From an uncultured Lachnospiraceae bacterium (GTDB lineage: Bacteria; Bacillota; Clostridia; Lachnospirales; Lachnospiraceae), in contig CAJUMB010000024.1 in NCBI GenBank assembly GCA_910587105.1, positions 1-46,822 of the forward strand: a DNA stretch of 46,822 bases, read 5' to 3'. The notes below the pieces were generated by a model. The model made no database searches, was not told the DNA's origin, and saw only the letters and a list, made by a program, of their open reading frames with translations. The translations under genes and the position numbers were made by a program. The first letter of the stretch is position 1. Each line of letters begins with the position of its first letter. Shown piece by piece: positions 25,096-32,236 of the stretch.

Positions 25096-26145
25096 TCAAT
25101 TATTTTCCATATTTTGGGAACAGATAATGGAAATGGCGCTGTGCACACCGGAACCGGGTTTTTTGCCTTTCTGCAGGCGTTCCCGCAGAAATACCAGCGG
25201 GAGATAGCCCTGGCGGAAGATATCCTGGGTGATGGTAAAGTCGATACTGCCGTCTTTTAGCAGGAGCCGTGTGCTTTCTGTCACATCGTGGCAGATGATT
25301 CGTATTCTTCCCTTCTTATCCATGGTTTTCACCGCCTCTGTACATCCGGCCACACTTCTGTTGGCCATATAGATGGCGTGGGTTTCCGGTATCTGTTGCA
25401 AATGTTCCAATATCTTCCGATAGGTAATCTGATAGTCGTTGAATGTTTCAATGACACAAATCTGTGAATCGTCAAATTCCAATTCTTTCATCCGCTCCAG
25501 AAAGCCTCCCAGCCGCTTTTTGTGTCCATCAAACTCCAAATTGCCCACAGCTGTGAGTATATTTCCGCTGGGAGGGATGCATTTGCTGAGCAGTTCCGCC
25601 GCAATGCGCCCGCTTTGATGGTAATCCTGCCCTACAAAAGCCAGCCTGCCGCTGTGGGGCAGGTCAGAATTAAAAGTAATGACTGGAATGTTTTCGTTTT
25701 GAAGTTCGTTGACACGGGCAATGATTGAGGGAAGGCTGGGCGCGCAGATGGAAAGCCCCTGAACGCCTTTGGCCAAAAGGCTGTCTATCAGTTCCAGAAC
25801 TTCCTGGGGCACATCTGTCCGGCATTCTTCTGTAAAAATTTCCACCTGGAGGTCTTCGAATTCTGCCCGGGCGGTTTCGATTCCCCGCAGGATTTCTGAT
25901 CTAAAATGGCCGGTCCAGTTGGGAAGCACAACGCCCAGTTTTACGGGGAGGCTGCCGGTTTTCATCTGAAGGTTTCTTTGATGGAACTGCTGGGCTGGCA
26001 GATAGCCGGTTTTTTTCAATGCATCCAGCACACGGGCGTGTACATCCGGGCTTACATGGGCGCGGTTATTGATGACGCGGTCAACCGTACCCCGGGATAC
26101 CCCTGCCTGGTCGGCGACCATTTGGATGGTAGGTCTTTTTTTCAT
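25096..26145 (-). CDS. LacI-family transcription regulator
   Basis: From the ATG at 26145, preceded by AAGGAACAAAACCACC, the product is 349 residues. The N-terminal HTH reads PTIQMVADQAGVSRGTVDRVINN, followed by the hinge HVSPDVHARVLDALKKTGY. The remainder is a periplasmic-binding-protein-like effector domain (VKLGVVLPNWTGHFRSEILRGI onward, with VGQDYHQSGRIAAELL). Regulators with this effector domain bind sugars or polyols. It is divergent from the isomerase gene at 26428 across a 282-bp gap and is a strong candidate regulator of the catabolic locus. An in-frame codon 14 residues upstream lies within a family A end and is unlikely. Confidence 0.9.
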   Translation of the reverse strand: MKKRPTIQMVADQAGVSRGTVDRVINNRAHVSPDVHARVLDALKKTGYLPAQQFHQRNLQMKTGSLPVKLGVVLPNWTGHFRSEILRGIETARAEFEDLQVEIFTEECRTDVPQEVLELIDSLLAKGVQGLSICAPSLPSIIARVNELQNENIPVITFNSDLPHSGRLAFVGQDYHQSGRIAAELLSKCIPPSGNILTAVGNLEFDGHKKRLGGFLERMKELEFDDSQICVIETFNDYQITYRKILEHLQQIPETHAIYMANRSVAGCTEAVKTMDKKGRIRIICHDVTESTRLLLKDGSIDFTITQDIFRQGYLPLVFLRERLQKGKKPGSGVHSAISIICSQNMENN

Positions 26146-26170
26146 GGTGGTTTTGTTCCTTATTATCTCG

Positions 26171-26192
26171 AAATTTTTAAGACACACTCTAG
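26171..26192 (+). repeat. Solo family A right-end-like sequence
   Basis: AAATTTTTAAGACACACTCTAG matches the family A right terminus (ATTTTTAAGACACGCTCTAG) at all but one position across the last 20 bp, but no left end is present within 200 bp. It sits in the leader of the LacI-type gene. Confidence 0.55.
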
Positions 26193-26312
26193 TTTATCAC
26201 AAAACGGGTGCATGTGCAATTGTATCATATAGAGAGGAACGCCTGTCAGGTGAAGCGGCATACTATTCTTGATTAAACAGCTTTTCAGCCAAAAGATTTC
26301 TAAATAATTTCA

Positions 26313-26341
26313 TTGACATATGGAGACTTAGATAGTACAAT
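26313..26341 (+). promoter_or_regulatory. Strong promoter for the isomerase gene
   Basis: TTGACA, a 17-bp spacer and TACAAT differ from sigma-A consensus at a single base. Transcription would begin near 26348, just before the palindromes at 26354-26383. Confidence 0.8.
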
Positions 26342-26353
26342 GAAGATATAAAA

Positions 26354-26383
26354 GCACATGATTTGTGCGAAAGCACATATGTG
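26354..26383 (+). promoter_or_regulatory. Operator-like palindromes downstream of the promoter
   Basis: GCACATGATTTGTGC (26354-26368) and CACATATGTG (26374-26383) lie immediately after the predicted transcription start, a position suited to repression. AAAGCACAT is repeated directly at 26351 and 26370. GTGC/GCAC motifs of the same kind recur before the genes at 29674 and 40540. Binding by the DeoR or LacI regulator is inference. Confidence 0.5.
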
Positions 26384-26427
26384 AAAGCATACAAAAACTA
26401 TATGTTTAGAAAGCGGGGAATAAAAAG

Positions 26428-27216
26428 ATGAGTTTAAAAAAATGTGCATGTATTGATACACTGTACACAGAACTGGAATGGAAAGACAGATTCCAGGCTG
26501 CAAAAGACGATGGATTTGCAGCGGTGGAATTCTGGGATTGGAGAATCCGTGACCTGGACGAGACCAGAGAAGCCGCAGAGAAAGCAGGAATCGTTATCAG
26601 CGGATTTAACGGGGATGCAGACTATTCCCTGGTGGATCCTTCCCATAAACAGAAGTATCTGGACTACCTGGCTCAGTCCATAGCAGCGGCAAAGAAGATC
26701 GGAGCCCTGAGTGTGACGATCCACTCCAATGCTTTGGGCGATGGAGGCATTGTAGTGAATCATTACGATGATTTATCCGATACGGTGAAACTCTGTTCCA
26801 TGTACGATATGCTCTTAGAATGTGCAAAGATGGCGGAGAAAGAGGAGATCAACCTGAATCTGGAGGCTCTGAATATTACCACAGACCATGTGGGCAATTT
26901 CCTCAAATATACCCAGATGGGTGCAGAAATATGCAGACTGATCGGTTCTCCCAGACTGAAAGTGCTCTATGATGTATACCATATGCAGATTAATGAGGGA
27001 TGTATCTGCGATACCATCAGCAATTACAAAGATCAGATGGGCCATATCCATGTGGCAGATGCTCCGGGACGCCATGAGCCGGGTACAGGAGAGATCAACT
27101 ATAAAAAAGTGATCCGTCATCTGGAGGAATGTGGATATACAGGATATGTGGGATATGAGCTGTTCCCCCTTCATGATACCAAAACAGCAGTAAAAGCTAT
27201 TATGGAGTGGTGTTAA
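26428..27216 (+). CDS. Hydroxypyruvate isomerase-like TIM-barrel protein (Hyi/OtnI/IolE superfamily)
   Basis: The 262-residue protein belongs to the xylose-isomerase-like TIM-barrel group. Expected metal ligands are Glu in NLEALN (about 150), Asp in VLYDVYHMQ, His in GHIHVADAPGRHEPGTGEINY and Glu in VGYELFP. The HVADAPGRHEPGTGEI block is typical of hydroxypyruvate and 2-oxo-tetronate isomerases, which interconvert aldose- and ketose-like compounds. It is a single-gene unit with its own promoter and terminator, placed between the LacI and DeoR regulators. The true substrate is unknown. Confidence 0.82.
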   Translation: MSLKKCACIDTLYTELEWKDRFQAAKDDGFAAVEFWDWRIRDLDETREAAEKAGIVISGFNGDADYSLVDPSHKQKYLDYLAQSIAAAKKIGALSVTIHSNALGDGGIVVNHYDDLSDTVKLCSMYDMLLECAKMAEKEEINLNLEALNITTDHVGNFLKYTQMGAEICRLIGSPRLKVLYDVYHMQINEGCICDTISNYKDQMGHIHVADAPGRHEPGTGEINYKKVIRHLEECGYTGYVGYELFPLHDTKTAVKAIMEWC

Positions 27217-27221
27217 GGCAC

Positions 27222-27255
27222 AAAAAACCGTCTTGTTGTATCAAGGCGGTTTTTT
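27222..27255 (+). terminator. Bidirectional Rho-independent terminator
   Basis: AAAAAACCGTCTTG and CAAGGCGGTTTTTT form a stem with one G-U pair and an A-tract/T-tract on each side, so it can stop both the isomerase transcript and the convergent DeoR-type transcript. Confidence 0.9.
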
Positions 27256-27262
27256 GTGTATT

Positions 27263-28021
27263 TTATGAACTGCACAGAAGCTGTATATTGTTTTTTTCAA
27301 TGGTATCCATATAATTTTTTGGAGGCTTCTGGTCAGTAACCAGGGCGTGCAGGTCTTCAAAATTGAAGAAAGTAATGGGAGAAGTATTCCCGAATTTGCT
27401 GTGGTCAGCAAGGAGAATTACCTTGTGGCTGCACTGTACCACTTTTCTCTTGATCTCCGCTTCAAAAAATGTAGTATTGGTAAGGCCGTGTTCCAGGGTC
27501 ACACCTGTGGCGGCCATATAGGCAGCCGTAGTGGTAATGCCTGATAAAGCTTCCAGTGCAGAGATACCCACATAGGAAGATGTGGAGTGATTGAAAAGCC
27601 CCCCCAGAGCGATTGTCTGCAGAGCCGGATACTTGGAGGCCTCATACATAGCGCTTAAAGAGTGGGTGACAATGGTGATTTTGTGCTTTTGGGCAAGGTA
27701 AGGGATCATGCAGACTACCGTGGAGCCGGAATCCAGGAAAACAGTATCCCCGTCGTTCACCAGTGCAGCGGCCATGCATCCGATTGCTTCCTTCTCGTCA
27801 CTGTTGCGGAATGCACGGACGGACATGGGCAGCGGTGCACTTTCGGTCTTGGCGGACACTCCCCCATATACTTTTCGTATGTGTCCCCGGCCAAGAAGTT
27901 CATTCAGGTCTCTGCGCACAGTATTAATGGACACCTGGAAATGTCCGGCCAGATCGTCCAGAGACACTGTACCCTGATTTAAAATGTATTGTTCCATATT
28001 ATTGATTCGTTCTAATCGCAT
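27263..28021 (-). CDS. DeoR-family transcription regulator
   Basis: From the ATG at 28021, placed after AAGAGGTGGATAAC, the product is 252 residues. The N-terminal DeoR HTH reads TVSLDDLAGHFQVSINTVRRDLNEL, followed by the GHIRKVYGGVSA wing. The C-terminal sugar-phosphate sensor domain has DTVFLDSGSTV, VTHSLSAMYEAS and ADHSKFG, where the Lys is typical of inducer binding. DeoR repressors respond to phosphorylated sugars. It is divergent from the GAPDH-like gene and probably controls the 28485-42849 locus. A GTG three codons upstream is possible but overlaps the ribosome binding site. Confidence 0.9.
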   Translation of the reverse strand: MRLERINNMEQYILNQGTVSLDDLAGHFQVSINTVRRDLNELLGRGHIRKVYGGVSAKTESAPLPMSVRAFRNSDEKEAIGCMAAALVNDGDTVFLDSGSTVVCMIPYLAQKHKITIVTHSLSAMYEASKYPALQTIALGGLFNHSTSSYVGISALEALSGITTTAAYMAATGVTLEHGLTNTTFFEAEIKRKVVQCSHKVILLADHSKFGNTSPITFFNFEDLHALVTDQKPPKNYMDTIEKNNIQLLCSS

Positions 28022-28041
28022 GTTATCCACCTCTTAACCAT

Positions 28042-28071
28042 ATTATAACAATATATGGGGCGAAAATGCAA
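28042..28071 (-). promoter_or_regulatory. Promoter for the DeoR-type gene
   Basis: On the minus strand TTGCAT, an 18-bp spacer and TATAAT match sigma-A closely, ending about 20 bp before the ATG. Confidence 0.65.
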
Positions 28072-28173
28072 CAGTTTTGAGTAAGTTTTTGTTAAGTTCG
28101 GCAAAAATGTGAAGATACTTGTGATATGCAGTCTGTGGCTTATGGTAAAAACTATCAGTAATTTTACTGAAGA

Positions 28174-28356
28174 CTAAAGTGTGTTTGAAAATTCATTCAC
28201 GCCACCCGCACGCCCCACTTTGCGGCAGATTTGCTCCTTATTCGGTAGCTGTAGCCCGCTACAGCGTCCTCATGCGGAGCAAATCTCCCATATCATACCC
28301 TTGGGTACAAACTGTGACGCACGGTTGACATAAAGCAATTTTCAAACACGCGCTAA
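28174..28356 (+). repeat. Family A palindromic repeat, complete copy 3
   Basis: A 183-bp copy bounded by CTAA on both sides (CTAAAGTGTGTTTG ... CAAACACGCGCTAA). The inner hairpin is GCTGTAGC-CC-GCTACAGC, a compensated change from GCTGCAGC-CC-GCTGCAGC of copy 1, while GATTTGCTCC pairs with GGAGCAAATC. It lies between the two divergent promoters. Confidence 0.9.
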
Positions 28357-28393
28357 GAAGCTGAAAAAAATTAAAAAAAACAGCAAAAACATA

Positions 28394-28422
28394 TTGCAAA
28401 AACTTCACCAATACTTTATAAT
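28394..28422 (+). promoter_or_regulatory. Promoter for the GAPDH-like gene
   Basis: TTGCAA, a 17-bp spacer and a perfect TATAAT. The leader is about 55 nt to the ATG at 28485, with GAGAGGAGAAGAAAC as ribosome binding site. Confidence 0.8.
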
Positions 28423-28484
28423 CAAATCACAAACACATAATCAATAAAAAATAAACCAATTCTGAAACGAGAGGAGAAGAAACA

Positions 28485-29513
28485 ATGGCAAAAATCAAAG
28501 TTGGCGTTGCCGGATATGGAACAATTGGCCAGCGTCTTGCAGACGGCGTTGCTCAGCAGGGAGACATGGAACTGGTAGGAATTGCTGATCTGGCGCCTAC
28601 ACTGTCAATCCGTGCATTACATGAAAAAGGAATGCCCTATGACCTGTATCTTGTAGATGGAGGAGACAAATCTCAGTTTGAAGCGCTGGGAATTCCTGTA
28701 TCTGGTACATTTAATGATTTGATTGATAAAGTAGATATTATGCTGGATTCTTCCCCGGGAGGAGTCGGTGCTAAGAATAAAGAAATCTATGAGAAAAAAG
28801 GTGTAAAAGCTATCTTCCAGGGTGGAGAGAAGAACTCCGTTGCAGATGTGTTCTTCCATGGCTATGCAAACTATGAAAAAGGTGTCAACAAAGATTACCT
28901 GAAGCTGACAAGCTGCAACACAACTGGTCTGATTCGTTCCGTAGACTGTCTGGACCGTGCATACGGCATTGAGAGAGTGGCAATCACCATTATACGCCGT
29001 GTAGCTGACCCGGGTGATTATCACCGCGGCCTGACAAATGCTCTTCAGATGGACAAAGCTCCTTCCCATCAGGCAGTTGACCTTATGACCATTATGCCCC
29101 ACATCAATGCAACTGGTATTCTGGTTCATACTCCGGTTACCCATGGACATATTATCACAGTGGTAGCTACAGGAAAACAGAAAATCACAAAAGAGATGGC
29201 TCTGGAAGCATTCGAGAAACATCCTCGTATCCGTGTGGTACGTATTGACGATGGATTCAAGGGCAATGCGTCTCTGTTCAAATATGCCCGTGACCTGGGA
29301 AATCCCAGAGGAGATATGTATGAGATCGGTCTGTGGGAAGACAGCATTGTAGAGAGCGGCAACGACATTATGTACGCTATCAACATTCCGCAGGAGAGCG
29401 TTACCATTCCTGAGACAATGGATGCTATCCGTGCTGCATGCGGTATGCAGACAGACGGTGCAGAAGGTACTGCTAAGACAAATGAGTATCTGAATATTGG
29501 ACGTTTTAAATAG
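28485..29513 (+). CDS. Archaeal-type (type II) glyceraldehyde-3-phosphate dehydrogenase homologue
   Basis: Type II GAPDH, mainly archaeal, oxidises glyceraldehyde-3-phosphate to 1,3-bisphosphoglycerate with NAD(P). The 342-residue sequence follows that family and not bacterial GapA: KVGVAGYGTIGQRLADGV (Rossmann), DSSPGGVGAKNKEIYEKKGVKAIFQGGEK, the catalytic Cys144 in TSCNTTGL, RRVADP, and KAPSHQAVDLMTIMP, where archaeal enzymes usually have PSHHGPD. So the fold and nucleophile are kept but the second His of that block is Gln. It is followed by a hairpin and an archaeal-type PGK gene. The cell should have a standard gapA elsewhere, so this is a dedicated paralogue and its substrate may differ. 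Confidence 0.85.
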   Translation: MAKIKVGVAGYGTIGQRLADGVAQQGDMELVGIADLAPTLSIRALHEKGMPYDLYLVDGGDKSQFEALGIPVSGTFNDLIDKVDIMLDSSPGGVGAKNKEIYEKKGVKAIFQGGEKNSVADVFFHGYANYEKGVNKDYLKLTSCNTTGLIRSVDCLDRAYGIERVAITIIRRVADPGDYHRGLTNALQMDKAPSHQAVDLMTIMPHINATGILVHTPVTHGHIITVVATGKQKITKEMALEAFEKHPRIRVVRIDDGFKGNASLFKYARDLGNPRGDMYEIGLWEDSIVESGNDIMYAINIPQESVTIPETMDAIRAACGMQTDGAEGTAKTNEYLNIGRFK

Positions 29514-29551
29514 AAGGAATGAAAATAATATAGTTTCATTTAGTCATCTTA

Positions 29552-29581
29552 GGGGCGGGGCAGTAAAAAGCCCCGCCCTTT
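29552..29581 (+). terminator. G/C-rich terminator or attenuator between the GAPDH and PGK genes
   Basis: GGGGCGGGGC and GCCCCGCCCT form a 10-bp stem with loop AGTAAAAA, followed by only three T's. It probably reduces read-through, so the PGK gene would be expressed partly on its own. Confidence 0.65.
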
Positions 29582-29608
29582 GCAGAAATAGAAAAGTTTT
29601 CGGGGGTA

Positions 29609-29624
29609 TTGTGCAAAAATGTGC
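29609..29624 (+). promoter_or_regulatory. GTGC direct-repeat operator candidate
   Basis: TTGTGCAAAAATGTGC contains two TGTGC units exactly 10 bp apart, like GTGC units at 40301 and 40311. It lies 50 bp before the PGK gene. Direct repeats one helical turn apart are typical of DeoR-family sites. Confidence 0.4.
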
Positions 29625-29673
29625 CCGAGAACATGCAAAGTTAAATATTGCGTGAAAGGGGAAAGAATCCATT

Positions 29674-30927
29674 ATGCGCTTTGGAATTCGCACCATTGAT
29701 GAATTTGATGTAAAGGATAAAATCGTCCTCTGCCGTGTGGATATCAACCAGCCGGTGGACCGTGAAAAAGGGACGTTAAAGAGTACGGCCAGAATCGAAG
29801 CCTGTGTGCCCACAATCAAGGAACTCTCCGAGAAAGGTGCCAAATTGGTGCTTATGGCACATCAGGGAAGCGATATTGAATATAAGAATTTCTATACCAC
29901 AGAACCGCACAGCAAAGTGCTGTCCCAGCTTCTGGGAAAAGAAGTCCAGTTTATTCCGGATGTATGCGGACCGGCGGCAATCGAGAAGATTCAGTCTCTG
30001 AATGCGGGAGAGATCCTGCTTTTAGACAACGTGCGTTTTGTATCGGAGGAGCAGACCTTATTTGAACAGAAACTCTGCCTGAGCCATGAAGAACAGGCAC
30101 AGACTCTTCTGGTACGCAGGCTGGCTCCGCTGGCGGATTTGTATGTGTGTGACGCGTTTGCGGCTTCCCACAGAGACCAGCCGTCCCTGTGTGGTTTTGA
30201 GCAGGTGCTTCCATCTGCCATGGGACGTTTGTTTGAGAAAGAATACTGTGTATTGTCGGAATTGATGGAAGCTCCGGAACGTCCCTGTACATTTGTCCTG
30301 GGCGGGGCAAAGATTGCAGACGCATTTTTGATGATGGAAACGGTGCTGAACGCCTCCGTTGCAGACCACATTCTCACAGGCGGTCTGGTGGCCAATATTC
30401 TTCTGGCGGCAAAGGGAGAGGACATCGGAAAAGGAAGCATGGACTTCATTTTGAAATCCAATTACGGAGAATACATCGACAAGGCAAAAGTTATTTACGA
30501 AAAATATCAGGATAAGATTGTTCTGCCCACAGACCTGGCTTATACAGAAGACGGCGTCCGCAAGGAAGCCAAAATCGGCAGCATTCCGGAGCAGGCGGGA
30601 TTAACAGACATTGGTGCAGACACGTCGGCAGCATATCAGAAATATATCCGGGAGTCCAAGACTGTATTTGTCAACGGCCCCATGGGAATTTTCGAAGAAG
30701 AAGCCACAGAATACGGAACAAAAGCAGTATGGGAAGCCCTGGGCGACACAGAAGCCTACACAGTTATCGGCGGCGGTGACAGCATCACAGCTACCACAAA
30801 ATATGATAAGACAGCGGCGATTTCCTATATCTGTACAGGCGGTGGCGCGCTGATTCGTTTCCTGACAGGCGAAGAACTTCCGGTTGTGAAAGCACTGCGC
30901 CATGGCGCAGGCATTACAAAGGAGTAA
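29674..30927 (+). CDS. Archaeal-type phosphoglycerate kinase homologue
   Basis: PGK transfers phosphate between 1,3-bisphosphoglycerate and ADP. The 417-residue product resembles archaeal PGKs: CRVDINQPVD (substrate-binding Arg, Asp, Asn), ILLLDNVRF, VCDAFAASHRDQPSLCGFEQVLPSAMGRLFEKE, LGGAKIADAF, FVNGPMGIFEEE and the nucleotide loop VIGGGDSITA. The normally conserved H-x-x-R-P loop (HQSRPG in archaea, HLGRP in bacteria) is HQGSDIEYKN here and lacks the Arg that contacts the 3-phosphoglycerate phosphate. This suggests altered substrate binding. The ATG follows AAAGGGGAAAGAATCC. LarA-type gene follows four bases later. Confidence 0.83.
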   Translation: MRFGIRTIDEFDVKDKIVLCRVDINQPVDREKGTLKSTARIEACVPTIKELSEKGAKLVLMAHQGSDIEYKNFYTTEPHSKVLSQLLGKEVQFIPDVCGPAAIEKIQSLNAGEILLLDNVRFVSEEQTLFEQKLCLSHEEQAQTLLVRRLAPLADLYVCDAFAASHRDQPSLCGFEQVLPSAMGRLFEKEYCVLSELMEAPERPCTFVLGGAKIADAFLMMETVLNASVADHILTGGLVANILLAAKGEDIGKGSMDFILKSNYGEYIDKAKVIYEKYQDKIVLPTDLAYTEDGVRKEAKIGSIPEQAGLTDIGADTSAAYQKYIRESKTVFVNGPMGIFEEEATEYGTKAVWEALGDTEAYTVIGGGDSITATTKYDKTAAISYICTGGGALIRFLTGEELPVVKALRHGAGITKE

Positions 30928-30931
30928 GGCG

Positions 30932-32182
30932 ATGAAAATAGAACTTGGAATCGGCACATCCACGCAGGAAGTGAACATCCCAGACAAGAATCTGATGGAG
31001 GTGCTCACGCCCAATCAGGTGGAATATGACCTGACTGGGGAAGAAGAGGTACGCCGTGCTCTGAATGCCCCTATCGGAAGCCCTTATCTGAGGGATCTGG
31101 TAAAACCTGGAGAGAAAATCGCAGTGGTTACCAGTGACATTACCCGTCCCATGCCCACCTACGTGGTGATGCCGGCCTTATTGGATGAACTGTACGGCGC
31201 AGGAGTGAAGCCGGAAGACATTACCCTTGTCTTTGCGCTGGGAAGCCACAGATGCCATACGGAAGAAGAAATGAAGAAGCTGGCAGGTGAGAGGGCTTAC
31301 CGGGAAATCAAGTGTGTGGATTCAGACACGTCAGACTGCGTACACATGGGAAAAACCGCCCACGGAACCCCTGTGGATATTGACCGTACAGTGGCAGAGG
31401 CAGACAAGAGAATCTGCCTGGGCAACATTGAGTATCATTATTTTGCCGGATATTCCGGCGGAGCCAAGGCCATTATGCCTGGAGTTTCCACCAGAGCCGC
31501 CATTCAGGCCAACCACAGCATGATGGTGGACCAGCAGGCCTGTGCAGGGAATATCACCACCAATCCTCTGAGAAAAGACATTGAGGAAGCAGCGGCTGTC
31601 TGCGGCATTGACTTTATCCTGAATGTGGTATTGGATGAGCACAAAAAGGTTATCCGGGCAGTGGCTGGGGATGTGACAAAAGCACATCGGGAAGGCTGCG
31701 CATTTCTGGATCAGCTGTATCAGAAGAAAATCAAAGAACGGGCGGACATTGTGATTGTCTCCCAGGGCGGCGCACCGAAAGACCTGAATCTGTACCAGAC
31801 ACAAAAAGCGCTGGATAACGCAAAGCATGCCATCAAGGATGGGGGAACCATTATCCTTGTGGGTTCCTGTAAGGAAGGCCTGGGTGAAAAGACTTTTGAA
31901 GAATGGCTGACACAGGCCAAAAAGCCCCAGGATTTGATAGAACGGGTACAGGCGGATTTTAAACTGGGCGGCCATAAAGCAGCGGCCATTGCTATGGTGC
32001 TGGAGCGGGCAGAGATTTATCTGGTATCGGATATGGAGCCGGATTTTGTGAAAACACTGTTTATGGAGCCATACAGCACCATACAGGAAGCTTTTGACAC
32101 TGCCATGAACAAACAGGGGGCAGACGCGTCTGTGATTGTGATGCCCTATGGAGGTTCCACACTTCCCAGAGCAGCCCAGTAA
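30932..32182 (+). CDS. LarA-family nickel-pincer-dependent 2-hydroxyacid racemase/epimerase
   Basis: LarA enzymes invert 2-hydroxyacids with a nickel-pincer nucleotide bound to a Lys. From the ATG at 30932, after AAAGGAGTAAGGCG, the protein is 416 residues. It has VVTSDITRPMP (Asp/Arg substrate site), FALGSHRCHTEEE (catalytic His) and EYHYFAGYSGGAKAIMPGV, where Lys179 would be the pincer-attachment residue. The family includes lactate, malate and phenyllactate racemases and a gluconate epimerase. Malic enzyme is the next gene, so malate is a reasonable guess, with glycerate or an aldonate as alternatives. larB, larC and larE for cofactor synthesis are not in the window. Confidence 0.85.
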   Translation: MKIELGIGTSTQEVNIPDKNLMEVLTPNQVEYDLTGEEEVRRALNAPIGSPYLRDLVKPGEKIAVVTSDITRPMPTYVVMPALLDELYGAGVKPEDITLVFALGSHRCHTEEEMKKLAGERAYREIKCVDSDTSDCVHMGKTAHGTPVDIDRTVAEADKRICLGNIEYHYFAGYSGGAKAIMPGVSTRAAIQANHSMMVDQQACAGNITTNPLRKDIEEAAAVCGIDFILNVVLDEHKKVIRAVAGDVTKAHREGCAFLDQLYQKKIKERADIVIVSQGGAPKDLNLYQTQKALDNAKHAIKDGGTIILVGSCKEGLGEKTFEEWLTQAKKPQDLIERVQADFKLGGHKAAAIAMVLERAEIYLVSDMEPDFVKTLFMEPYSTIQEAFDTAMNKQGADASVIVMPYGGSTLPRAAQ

Positions 32183-32189
32183 TTTCTAT

Positions 32190-32217
32190 TAGACATTAGT
32201 ATCAAATATGTTAAAAT
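32190..32217 (+). promoter_or_regulatory. Possible promoter for malic enzyme
   Basis: TAGACA, a 16-bp spacer and TAAAAT. A TATAAT also occurs at 32217-32222, but it abuts the ribosome binding site and is too close to act as the -10. Confidence 0.35.
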
Positions 32218-32236
32218 ATAATGGAGGCATTTTATT

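Larger units (their letters stand above)
28022..28484 (+). other. Divergent intergenic region
   Basis: This 463-bp gap between deoR and the GAPDH-like gene has no gene. It contains the minus-strand deoR promoter (28042-28071), one complete family A copy (28174-28356) and the plus-strand promoter (28394-28422). Confidence 0.8.
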
